In this document: positions 10,518 through 22,500 of the stretch, piece after piece
Numbering within the stretch: the first letter of the stretch is position 1
How the letters are laid out: each line of letters begins with the position of its first letter
Assembly: GCF_918797505.1 (NCBI RefSeq)
Contig: NC_092802.1
Span: 17,009,883 to 17,073,882, forward strand
Direction of reading: 5' to 3'
Length of the DNA: 64,000 nucleotides
Source: Bemisia tabaci
Lineage: Eukaryota > Arthropoda > Insecta > Hemiptera > Aleyrodidae
The notes under the pieces: model-generated
What the model saw: the letters and a program-made list of their open reading frames with translations, nothing else
Databases searched by the model: none
Told to the model about the DNA's origin: nothing
Made by a program: the position numbers and the translations under genes

Positions 10518-13500
10518 GTGAGACTCAGCGATCAGCAGTTGATTTTATGCCTCAATCACACGCTGAATTTGGCAGCTGAATGTGGAAGTCAGCAGTCATC
10601 GCCCAACGGCTGAAATTTCGCAAATTCGAGTTATTTTCATACAGATGTTTATCAAATCTACTCGAATAGTGCAGACAAATCCACCATTAGTTCGATGGTT
10701 GCTGAGAATCGTTGCTGAATTTTGCGCGTCACGCGCAAAATTCAGGCATCGGGCCGATGACTTCCACATTCAAGCCACATTCAGCTCCCACATTCATCGT
10801 GTGATCGCGGCATGAGGAAATTCGAAGTCAGGTATGCGCAATCAGGTGTTGCACAGGATTGTGCAATGAATTGTTCCCTGCCCTTAAAATAGGTGATTTT
10901 AGCGGCTCTGGTGCTTGCACTAGAGCTGCTATTCCGGACGGTCCCAGCTGGGGAGTATCAATGCAGCATGTTACATTGTAGAGACCGCGCGTTGGTTGAT
11001 GGGAATCGGCGCCATTTTCGGCTATGTTCCTTGTCATGACTTTATTTTATTGCATACTGTTTTATTGTTAGTCAATGCTATGTTGTGTATTGTATTTTTG
11101 GAATCATGGTGATACAGTCAACAATTCAAAACTTGTTTGTGCTTTTATCTCGTGATGGAAAAAATGTACTTTACGTTCAAAATTTGAAAATTTGAATTTT
11201 AAAGTTTTCGCGGTTAAGGAAGCTTTAACCACTGGGTTGGAGCTTCCTAGTCATTTACTCGATATCAGCTGATAGCAAACAAAGGTTACCAGGGAAACCG
11301 TAAACGTCTAACAACTATCGTGGCCATTGGGGCGATTATTGAAATGATATCGACTTTATGTCGCCGCTTACGACAGGACATAGCCCTATCTTAACTGTGT
11401 AATATATCGCAATTCGATATTGTTTTGATTTTTAAAAGGAGCAATTCATTCATACAGTTCCGATTAGTTTTGGCGAACGGGCCCTTAGCCTGCTTAGTAC
11501 GTATAATCCCAAAACGCAGGAAAATAGATTGTAGGAAAATATTTGCATCGGAAAATCGTAACAATTTTCCCCTAGATGTCTTCCATTCCGGGTACATATT
11601 TATTGAAAACGGCGACTTTTTCAACAGTCCTATTTTTATCTACAACATCTAAGTGGCCCTTCATAATCATTTAATTTTGGCCCCTGGCCAGAAAAAGGTT
11701 CGGAAATTGCAGTGATTTTGCCGAAAATGCTGAAGTAAGTAAATTTGGGCATTTTTTTTCCTTCTTCAAACTCTGTGGAGAAGCACTTCTCCTCCAGTAC
11801 ATCTATTTTTTTACTTATCTCTCGCAAGGTACATTTACAGAAGGTGTGTTCCAGTATTAACAGTTCAGATTCGTTGTTTTTTTATTATAACGCTTATTTC
11901 GGAAAGCAATTATTACATTGTTCAATTCTACTGACTTTCAACACTCGATTATACTCCCGGCAAATTCTGCAGCAGCGTTTCAAATGTTGACTCTAATGCT
12001 TCCAACAGCCATCCGATGTCTAAGAGTTTATTCCTAGATTTAGGGATTTTCCGGAATTTCCAGGGATTTAGGGATTTTTCAGGAAATCTAGGGATTTTTT
12101 TTTGATGAGGTAAAGTTACCAAAAATCAACTTTTTAACCTCAATTCTAGCTTCGACAATCGAAAACATTTTTTCATCTATATTTTGTAGGCCTTTTTGGC
12201 AACACTATTTTCCCCGCAAATAAGCCGGAAATTAAAACGATTGCGTCCTTCGATGTACTTGACATTCAACTGCATTCAACCTGTTAATAATAAGAAATCA
12301 ACTAATATTCTTTCATTTTATTGGTCTGGATTAGCACTGCTTTCAGAGAGCGCCAAAATTCAAACGAGCCAATCAGATTTAAATATTGCAAATCGCTACA
12401 TCGAATGACATCATGATTCTTCATAAAAAAATGGCGCTTTTTGCAAAATCTAGGGATTTTTTAAGTATATTTGAGCAAATCTGGGGATTTAGGGATTTTT
12501 AGCGAAATCTAGGCAATTTTTTTCTTCCCCGCTAGGGATTTAATATCGGAAGACTGGCTTCCAGTATCGTAGCGTTGATCGTCGCTGATGTCGAAATGGA
12601 ACCTAATGCCGGACTTACTGTAACACCTCCATTCCTCAATTCCGGTGAGGAATACGTCTCTACCCTTAACTCAATATAAATATACAAATTGATAAGTGAG
12701 TGCTTTAGTCTCCTGAAAACAGAATTGCGAAACTTAAAATTGGAGAAAAATGATGAGTAAATGAAAAAATGGAACCAATTGATGGGATATGTCGCATGCC
12801 ATTCTGACACAAAATATGGCGTCTATCGAATCACCTTAACTAAATAAAATAACCAAATTTTCAACTCTCAAACTATCAACTATCAACTATCAAAATTCAA
12901 ACTATCAAAATTTCCAACAATGACAAAAATGATTGTAATATACCTATAATGTAATGAAATATACACGCTCTAATCATTTAATTTGTATTACCTTTATGTT
13001 ATGTACCTACATGTTATACTATTTTTATAATAAATTTTGCCAACATGCTTTTCAATTCAGTCTACAACATTTCATTCCGACGTGGCAATAATGATTTATA
13101 ATGCCCCTAAACATTAAAATGAATTACAATAGTAATGCCGCATTATAATGTCGTATTATACATCGCAACGATTCATGTCCTACTGATTATTGATTATTGT
13201 AAGATGAATTCTGTTTTCTCTGATTGTATGTTTCATACGTGCGAAGCAAGTACGGGTCACTAGAAACGTGGTTCGTACGGGTGGCTGATGAAATTGATCT
13301 TCGAATACCTTTTGATGAGCTAGGGAAATGGAACCATCTGCATCTCATGGACAATAAATAGTTGCCGTAATTAAGGTCATCCCGTGATTAAGGTGCCGTG
13401 ATTTAAGTCATAAATTCTTCATCTAATTCTTGATTCATCTCCAAAATGTCTGCTAAAGCTTTCATGCGCTTCTCCTTGTATGCATGAATGAGCAAATTGG

Positions 13501-16500
13501 GTATCGAACAAGCGGACACTTTTTGAAAATTTAGATGATTCTGGACAATATCGTACAGAAGTCCACGAGCTGCAGATAGAACCATTACCTCTAGCTCATC
13601 AAAAGTTATTCGAAGATCATTCAACAACCTCTTTGACAAGTTGCAAAAACTTTTCGTTAACAATAGTGTCACACGGTACTAGGAATATTTACTATTTAAC
13701 GAACCTTATATTTCCCTGACTCAGTCCTAAATTATAGAAGTATGCGTTACTTTTCCAGCAATCCAAAAAAACAATTATACAAAAAACCAATACCTACACT
13801 TTCAGATATAAAAATGCAAATTTTTTGCAGCCTCGCTAAACGACTTATCAACCAGAGATTTTTTAGGAAGCGGACCTCCAAAGAGCTTTCAAAATTAAAA
13901 GTATACAACAAGTGATAATGCCATGTATTCGCCATATCAAAGCCCAATACACATTTATACACCGGCTACGTAAATCTGCTAAGTTACAAAACATGAATCG
14001 ACAGTTGTCGGATTGTACATCAATGACAAAATGTGTCTAGGCCCTCATTCTTGACTACAACTACTGCCCCCAGAGCCGCTCTCCGACGCCAATGCGTTGG
14101 AGCTTCCTGCTTGTTTTCCTTCCAAGAGACTGATTTTGAGAATGAAAATTTAAGTCATGTAAATAAATCGGAAATGTATGTATAATTTTCCAAAGAAAAG
14201 CCCATGTAAAGGAAGAACTATGAACCTGATATAGTGAACAGTGGCGCGGCGCGCTTTGCGACAAATCGATTGTTATGCCATTTAAACCTATGGAAATAAA
14301 GATCGATAAATAGGGTGTTCGCAGCATACACCTTGATAATCGATTCTTTACCATATGTTTAAATGGCAGAACAATCGATACATCGCAATTCACGCCAAGC
14401 CATTGATAGTGAAACGTTCAACATGCACGTGCTCAAATAAAGTATCACCTGATTGTACTTACCAGGTTTTGAATTTCCACTCTCGAACTCTGTATTCTTC
14501 AGAAGATATCTTTATAGGGAGAGTATATCGATTGCCAAAGTGCAAAACCACATATCATATCTCCGTTTACAACGTCGCATATCTCCTGTTATACTTTATT
14601 CAATCTTTGGACAAGTAGTCAAGATGTAACTCTGTTGCACTTTTCCGCACTCCTTTGTCTCTCCTTGAAAAAGTAAAATTAGAGCGGAAATTCTGAAACA
14701 CCGCTATGGACATACGTGATTTCTCACTTTAGTAATCGATGTGGATGATTATTTTGGAAATGAACTGAAAAAGAACACATGCCTCGATTGCAAGGTTAAA
14801 TTATTTCGGAGCTGCCAAAATAGCAGTTTAGATCACGTCCGCCATCCGGGATGTTTTATTTTGGAGATTTGACTTAAAACGCATGATATCCTAAATCTGA
14901 GCTCAAATTCGGATTCCTCGTTGAAAATTGATAGGATGACATGTGTCATACTTTAGTATAACATGAAGAAAAGTCGCTCAACGTGGGCAGACTGATTGGA
15001 ATCATTCCCGTTGACCCACTGGAGAATTCATCGGCACTCGATGAATCCAACCCTTTTATCTACGCCGCCAGCCGCGCGGCGGCATAGCTAAAAGGGTGCT
15101 AGGCGCCTGGCGCTTACAGAGCTCCCCCGATTTGTCCTGTCTGTTTGAATTAGTATGCCTACGTTTAGCCCCTTCTCTTTTTGCTACGCGTCCGTATTAC
15201 ACATGAAATGGCATCGATTTTTAACGAGGAGTCCGAATCTAACCTCAGATTTTGGATACCATGCATTTTAAGGCAAATTTTCAAAATCCAAAAATGTAAC
15301 ACCCGACGCGGCCTGAAAATAATTCTATTGTGTTCAATCAATTATTGTGCAATTCGGCAGCTGATGGTATTTTTCGACGAGAAGCTCGCATTTATCAAGT
15401 CAAATTTCTAAAATGCCAAAATGTAAGATGGCGGACCTGTCCTAACATGCTATGTCGGCTCCCATATAGCCCGGGCCTGCTTCTTTTTCTTTCTTGCGTA
15501 CGAAATCGCCTATCGACAGTAATACTACCAGACCATCGTACATCTCTGCTGCATTTTTCCTTTTTTTTTGCAGGGCTGCAAATGAATATTATTATTTGTA
15601 GTTTTCACAGAAAATTCCTCACATAGAGAAGAAAAATCACGGAAATTTTCAAGAATTGACGTTGAGTGGTTTTTCAATAAAAAATAAAGTCCGGAAAGTC
15701 TGCATCGTCTCGAACGTGTCTCGATACGTGGTCTGGTAGTTTCACCGTCGTTATTTTTAACGTTCCTTTGAAAAGATATTCGGCGAATCTTTCCAGCAGC
15801 TTAGAAAAAATGAGTCTCTGAAAGTTCTAAAACAAACTTAAGAGAGAAAATGAAGCGCTGTTGGCTCGAAGGACTCAAGGGTTGATCAGTGAAAGTGATG
15901 AAAACGCACCGCGGAAGGTTTATCTCTCCTACCGTGCTGGGAGACGATGAATGAAAAAATTCGCTAGATGACTAATCGAAGGAGATTCCTGTTGATTCGT
16001 CGTTAAACTCGATTTTTACGACGAGACTTGTCAACGCCGACGGTCATTTATGCTGACCGTAGCTTGAGACGAGCAGTACGTAAGATGATGCCTTGGACTC
16101 GTTCGCCACACAGTTGATAAGGGGTCACTCCGGGGAGATAATGTGACTTTTACCAAAGCTACATCGCATCACGGCTGTCAAGTCGGACGACGAATTAAAA
16201 GGCCTTCCAACGTCCATACTGTTGAATTTGGAGCTCATCGTTGAATTTAGCATCCTTGTTGATTGTTGCGTTGATTCCGAGGCTCACCAGTCATAAGCAA
16301 CAATGTAGCTGAAAATGTAATTGTGCATCTTTGCCTATATTATCTGAGGGGGCATCAATGCAGACTTCTTCAAGGGGCATACTTTACCCAAATCAGATTG
16401 TATTTCGCGTCCAGATCCAAAATTTCAGGCTCAGTTTAGAAACAACGTATGTACCATTCGTTTCCCTATGTACGTAAGTGTTTGTACGGAGCCAGAAATT

Positions 16501-19500
16501 GTAGTTCTTAAAATTACTAAACGTAGTCCACTTCATGAGGGGCGCATTGCTGCAATTTTGAGTTTGAGAGGGAAGATGCGTTACCTTCTCGCGCTTGCTC
16601 TATCTTTGCGTCATTTGAAGGGATACCGGCGCTGAGGAGGGGGGGGGAGGTGTGAGAGACTTTCCCACCATTTAAGTTGGGCAATTTTTGAAAATTTTAA
16701 GAATCTTTGACAAGTTTAAGGCATTTTCCTCCTCCCACCCACCAGCAATTTTTTTTTATACCCGACCCCGCTCGATTAAACTAGAGTGAAAGCTCCTGCT
16801 TTTTTTTACAACGTAATTTTATTCAAAAGAGATTCAGAAGAGACAGAGAGTTGCGAGAGTTACATTAAGCAAGAGCTTGGGTTGGACAGAGAAGAGTCAA
16901 GCGAGCGCTTTAAACGCAAAAATCAGCAAAAATTTATCAAAAAGCAGGGACACTAAATATTAAATTTCCACCTGAAAATTTATAAAAAAGATGAAGAAAG
17001 GTTTTTTATTCTAAAGAGATATGCGTACGAAATAATCCTGCGAACGGCCGCACTGATGTGGAGACTTTTATAAAAATTTTGAAATTAAATCAGGCTCGGA
17101 ATGGCCATAAGGCCAATCTGCCATTGGTAGATACGCCCCCTTGGTGCGCCGAAAACACGCCCCTCTGATAGGAAGCAAAATAAGAAGAGAAAAAAAATTA
17201 CGGCCGAGAATATATGCGGAAAATTTCTTAAATAAACGGAAGAAGAGAGAGGTAGGAGTAAAAAAAGGTGCTATAACGCATGACAAAGGTGGAAAGAGGT
17301 CCAAGAACTACTTTCTGAAGCATAAATACTTTTCTGTGAAATTTTCACCTTTTTGTCGACACACAGGCGCTTTATCATCCCCCTCCTTCATTCGCTCTGG
17401 GTAACTCCCTTAGAAGCGAAGGTCTGTTCGATTTTTAGACATACGCACCCTTTGTAGTCCTCTTGAGAGACCTTTAAACACATTTCTTCCTTTTCAAAAT
17501 GACCATTGATTTGGACATACCATAGCATATCTAGGGCAAAAATAACTTTCATTTATCTCGAAATCCAAAAATAAGAGGCATCTAGAGTGTAAACGCGATA
17601 TGACGATTCGCGCTAGATGGATGTCCACATTGCATATGAAAAATGTAAGAAGCGATGGCGTGAGTCGTGAACTCGCAATACTCTGCTCTACGCTACTAGT
17701 TTGAAGCTCCACTACTAATAAGACAAACGCAAACGAACACAATATGGAAAATGGAAATAAAGCGAGGAAAAGGATGCGCGTCTACGACGGCGCAGCGATA
17801 CAACTATTCGTACTTGATGGACATCCGTGCTGCATCTGAAAAATTGAAGGCGCGATGACGCGAAGCGTGAGTTCTCATTGCTCTGCTATACGCTGTCAAT
17901 TAGGTGTCGCTCAGATTCGGAAGAAAAGTCAAAAAAGAGGCCCGAACACATCTCTCCTACCTTCGGCTGTATTACTCACGTAGTGCTTGAAGCACCATTA
18001 CGAATAAGATAGACGCAAACAAACACAATCTGGAAATAAAGCGAGGGAAAGAATGCGCGTCTACGACGGCGCAGAGATACAACTATTCGTACTTGATGGA
18101 CGTCCGTGCTGCATCTGAAAAATTGGAGGCGCGATGACGCGAAGCGTTAGCTCTCAATCTTTACCTATGCTGTCAATGAGGTGTCGCTCAGATTCGGAAG
18201 AAAAGTCAAAAAAGAGGCCCGAACACATCTCTCCTACCTTCGGCTGTGTTGATACTCGTTCTTTTTTCTTCTTTCAGGTTCTTGTCTGATTCTTTATTAG
18301 AATGGACTTGCAGACCCACGTCCTCAGCTCAAGGAAACCACAGCACTGGCTCGGTCCTTTTGGAAATAATGGTGCTTGGATGCGTCTAGTGGCTTTAAAT
18401 ACTTATTTTTTCTTTAAATGCAGAAGTCTGTCGGTTACTTCGATGCGTTCAATTTTGCAATTTTTACTCTGTACGATTAATACACTTTGAACCTGAAAAT
18501 AGCGTAAACTTGTGCTGCTTTGCCAAAATTTTCTGAACCCCTCTCCACGTAGGGGATGCCCTACCGGAAATGTCACATTACGTCCCTTGAACCAGCCAAG
18601 GGCCTACGCCCTCAGATGCGAGCCAGTCCGACCCTGAATTAAATCAAACGTGAAAATTCACCACAAAAGCGCACGTTTTTGCAGCATTTTGTTTAAAATT
18701 TAACGCGAAATATAAACGCCACTGCCTATACCTCTGTTCGTGGTAACACATGTATAGGACATCGGTAGGGAGCATTACTTTCGAGTTTTTTTCATGCTCA
18801 ACCAGCGTAAATCTCTGCATCTCAATTCTCAACTTCGCAACTCGGCAACATCATAGAGTAGAGTCGCTATGCACATATACTGGAGCGGCAATGAAGTCAC
18901 TTTTTGAGGCTGATTAGTCCAGTACCTCTGACAATGAGACCAGTGTGCGGCGACTGGCGATGCCGTACAGGTAACTCCGAGCCTCTCTCAGAATATATTG
19001 ACATAAAAAGCTCATAAAAGCCGGAAGTTTCATCCTTTTAAACTATCATGACCTCGGTCAACATAATTTGCCAAAATTAGTCGTATACTAATTATCGATT
19101 GAAATTGATAAATCCCGAAAACTACTCGTAGCTCGCGATTCTTCCACGAACCACCGTGTTGAAGTATGCTGCATGGTTTCCTCTCTCGACGAACAGAAGG
19201 CTAAGAATCCATCGTCCAAGGATTGACTTCAGCGGCGCCGCATTCCAGTACAAAGCGCGGCGGCTGTATCGTATGCGCAACACTCGACTACGTTTTAGCA
19301 CAGCCCCGATGTGGCAACAGTGTGTGACGTCACTTCGACGCTCGGCGCGACTCGTCGGCTCGTCGCTTCGCCCTCCTCGCCCTCCGCCAATCCGCTGCGC
19401 GGAACGTTTGCTCGATTCTCAGTACCGCGTGGCGGTTGCCTGACAATGGCCGCTGTCCTCATTTTTGCACCTTCTACCCAAGTCCTCCTTATGCAACGCG

Positions 19501-22500
19501 ACGATTTTTAAGTTTATCGCGGTCATACAAGTGTGTTGTGTTTTCTACAGGTAAAACTGAAGCTAGGATAACTAAGGCGACACGCCTTTTCTTAGAAACT
19601 AGGGGTACAGCCCCTGGTTGCTTCGCAGTCCCGCCCCTCGAAAAACTTCCTGCGTCAGGCGTTATGCGTTGCGCGTCACTGTTTTCATTTTATATTATAG
19701 CGAATGAGAGACACCGAGCCCTCACATCGTGGTGAATGTCCCGGGGGGCTAGGATGCAATCGCCCCGTAAGGTTTGGTCAATGGGATCGCTCAAGGGTCT
19801 TTCTTCAGAAAATTTGAGGGCCTCATTTGGCAACTTTTTAAAAATTACTCTATATAAAGCTGCTGTTCCCACTCACTCTGCCCCCCCTAGATAAAAATTG
19901 GCCGAAGCGATTTCCTTTAAAATTGGTACACGCTTAGCTATTGTAATGAGGAGTTGATTAAAATTATTCCCATTCAAATCCGCTGCCTCGGATGCCCGCA
20001 AGAGCGAAAAGTTATTTCTCCATATAGTATTACATTGAAGATACGCGGTTGTTTACGCGCATCGCGCCGAACAGGTTCAATCCTGTTGCGTGACGTCACT
20101 GCCTTACAGACGAAATATAAGGTTTTAGGAGGTATTTTTCAACGGATTTTCGTGAAACTCGGAATCCGGGGGTACTTTTCGACGGGAAACTCGAATTTTT
20201 GGTCAGATTTTCAAAATTTCAAAATCCAAGATGGCTGCCGTGGCCTAAAATGCTAAGTCGGCTCCTGTTTGATCGATTTTCGTGAAACTCGGTATCCGGG
20301 GGTATGTTTCGACGGGAAACTCGAATTTTTGGTCAGATTTTCAAAATTTCAAAATCCAAGATGGCGGCCGTGGCCTAAAATGCTAAGTCGGCTCCTGTTA
20401 TATCGATTTTCGTGAAACTCGGTATCCAGGGGTATTTTTCGACGGGAAACTCGAATTTTTGGTCAGATTTTCAAAATTTCCAAATCCAAAAGATGGCGGC
20501 CGTGGCCTAAAATGCTAAGTCGGCTCCTGTTATATCGATTTTCGTGAAACTCGGTATCCAGGGGTACTTTTCGACGGGAAACTCGAATTTTTGGTCAGAT
20601 TTTCAAAATTTCAAAATCCAAGATGGCGGCCGTGGCCTAAAATGCTAAGTTGGCTCCTGTTATATCGATTTTCGTGAAACTCGGTATCCAGGGGTATTTT
20701 TCGACGAGAAACACGAATTTTTGGTCAGATTTTCAAAATTTCCAAATCCAAAAGATGGCGGCCGTGGCCTAAAATGCTAAGTCGGCTCCTGTTATATCGA
20801 TTTTCGTGAAACTCGGTAACCAGGGGTATTTTTTGACGAGAAACTCGAATTTTTGGTCAGATTTTCAAAATTTCCAAATCCAAGATAGCGGCCGTGGCCT
20901 AAAATGCTACGTCGGCTCCTGTTATATCGATTTTCGTGAAACTCGGTATCCAGGGGTATTTTTCGACGAGAAACTCGAATTTTTGGTTAGATTTTCAAAA
21001 TTTCAAAATCCAAGATGGCGGCCGTGGCCTAAAATGCTATATCGCTTCCTGATATCGATCGATTTTTATGAAATTCGGTATTAGGAGGTGTATTTCGACG
21101 GAAAACTCGCATTTTTGGTCAGATTTTCAACATTTCCAAATCCAAGATGGCGGCCCTGCACGAAGACGCGGTCCGGACTCCTAGAACATCAATTTCTGCA
21201 AAAATTGGTGAAAAAGAAGATTAAGACATAGATGTTGTCTCCTCATTAATGTTAAAAACTGTGCGGGGCGGTGGCGACTCGCGGAGCGAGTCGCAAGTTC
21301 GTCGCGAAGCGTAAAACTGGGGTCCAGGGGCACTCCCCGGCTAGACGTGTCAGCTCGCAAAGCGAGCTAATCACGACTAGTTACTCTATAAAACTGCCGT
21401 ATCGGCTCACTCTGCCCTCCTAGAGAAAAATTGGCCGAAGCGATTTCCTTTAAACTTGGTGCATGTCTAGCAATTGTCGTGAGGAGTTGATCAAAATTAT
21501 TCCAATTATAATACGTTGCCTAGGACGCCCGCAAGAACAAAAAGTTGTTTCTTCGTATAGTAATGCATTGGAGATACGAGGTCGTTCACGCGCACCGCGC
21601 CGGCGCGGCGCCGAACACGTGCAATCCTGTCGCGTGACGTCACAGCATTATAGTCGAAATTTCAGGTTCTAAGGGGTATTTTATGACGGATTTTGGTGAA
21701 TTTGCTGGCAGACTCTACTTTTCGATGGGAAACTCGAATTTTCGGTCAGATTTTCAAAATTTCAAAATCCAAGATGGCGGGCGTGACCTAAAATGCTAAT
21801 TCGGCTCCTGTTCGATCGATTTTTATGAAACTCAGTCTGCGGGGGTATTTTTCAACGAGAAACTCGAATTTTAGGTCAGATTTTTAAAATTTCAAAATTC
21901 AAGATGGCGGCCGTGGCCTTAAATGCTAAGTCGGCTCCAGCTCGACGGATTTTCGTGAAACTCGGTATTCGGGGGTATTTTTGGACGGGAAACTCGAATT
22001 TTTGGTCACATTTTCAAAATTTCAAAATCCAAGATGGCGGGCGTGACCTAAAATGCTAATTCGGCCCCTGTTCGATCGATTTTTATGAAACTTAGTCTGC
22101 GGGGGTACTTTTCAACGAGAAACTCGAATTTTAGGTCAGATTTTTAAAATTTCAAAATCCAAGATGGTGGCCGTGGCCTTAAATGCTAAGTCGGCTCCAG
22201 CTCGACGGATTTTCGTGAAACTCGGTATTCGGGGGTATTTTTGGACGGAAAACTCGAATTTTTGGTCACATTTTCAAAATTTCAAAATCCAAGATGGCGG
22301 CCGTGGCCTAAAATGCTAATTCGGCTCCTGTCAGATCGATTATTATGAAACTCGGTATCCGGTGGGACTTTTCGACGTGAAACTCGAATTTTTGGTCAGA
22401 TTTTCAAAATTTTAAAATCCAAGATGCCGGCCGTGGCTTAAAATGCGAAGTCGGCTCCTGTTTGGTCGATTTTCGTGAAACGCGGTATCCGTGGGTATTT

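Larger units (their letters stand above)
19849..21380 (+). mobile_element. Helitron-like unit 1 with internal satellite
   Basis: A head of about 300 bp (TCTATATAAAGCTG start, GGCCGAAGCGATTTCC, CRE at 20091-20098) is followed by eight satellite monomers and a tail of about 200 bp. The tail ends in a 7-bp hairpin AGCTCGC-AAA-GCGAGCT (21352-21368), 8 bases, then CTAG (21377-21380) and T. TC start, 3' hairpin, CTRR end and T flank match the Helitron pattern. No Rep/helicase gene, so it would be non-autonomous. The precise 5' end is uncertain because unit 2 shares TTAC just before it. Confidence 0.55.

Noticed and set aside
20806..21084. 92-residue ORF in the satellite
   Set aside because: Frame through 130-132-bp monomers; not conserved between monomers of 130 and 132 bp.
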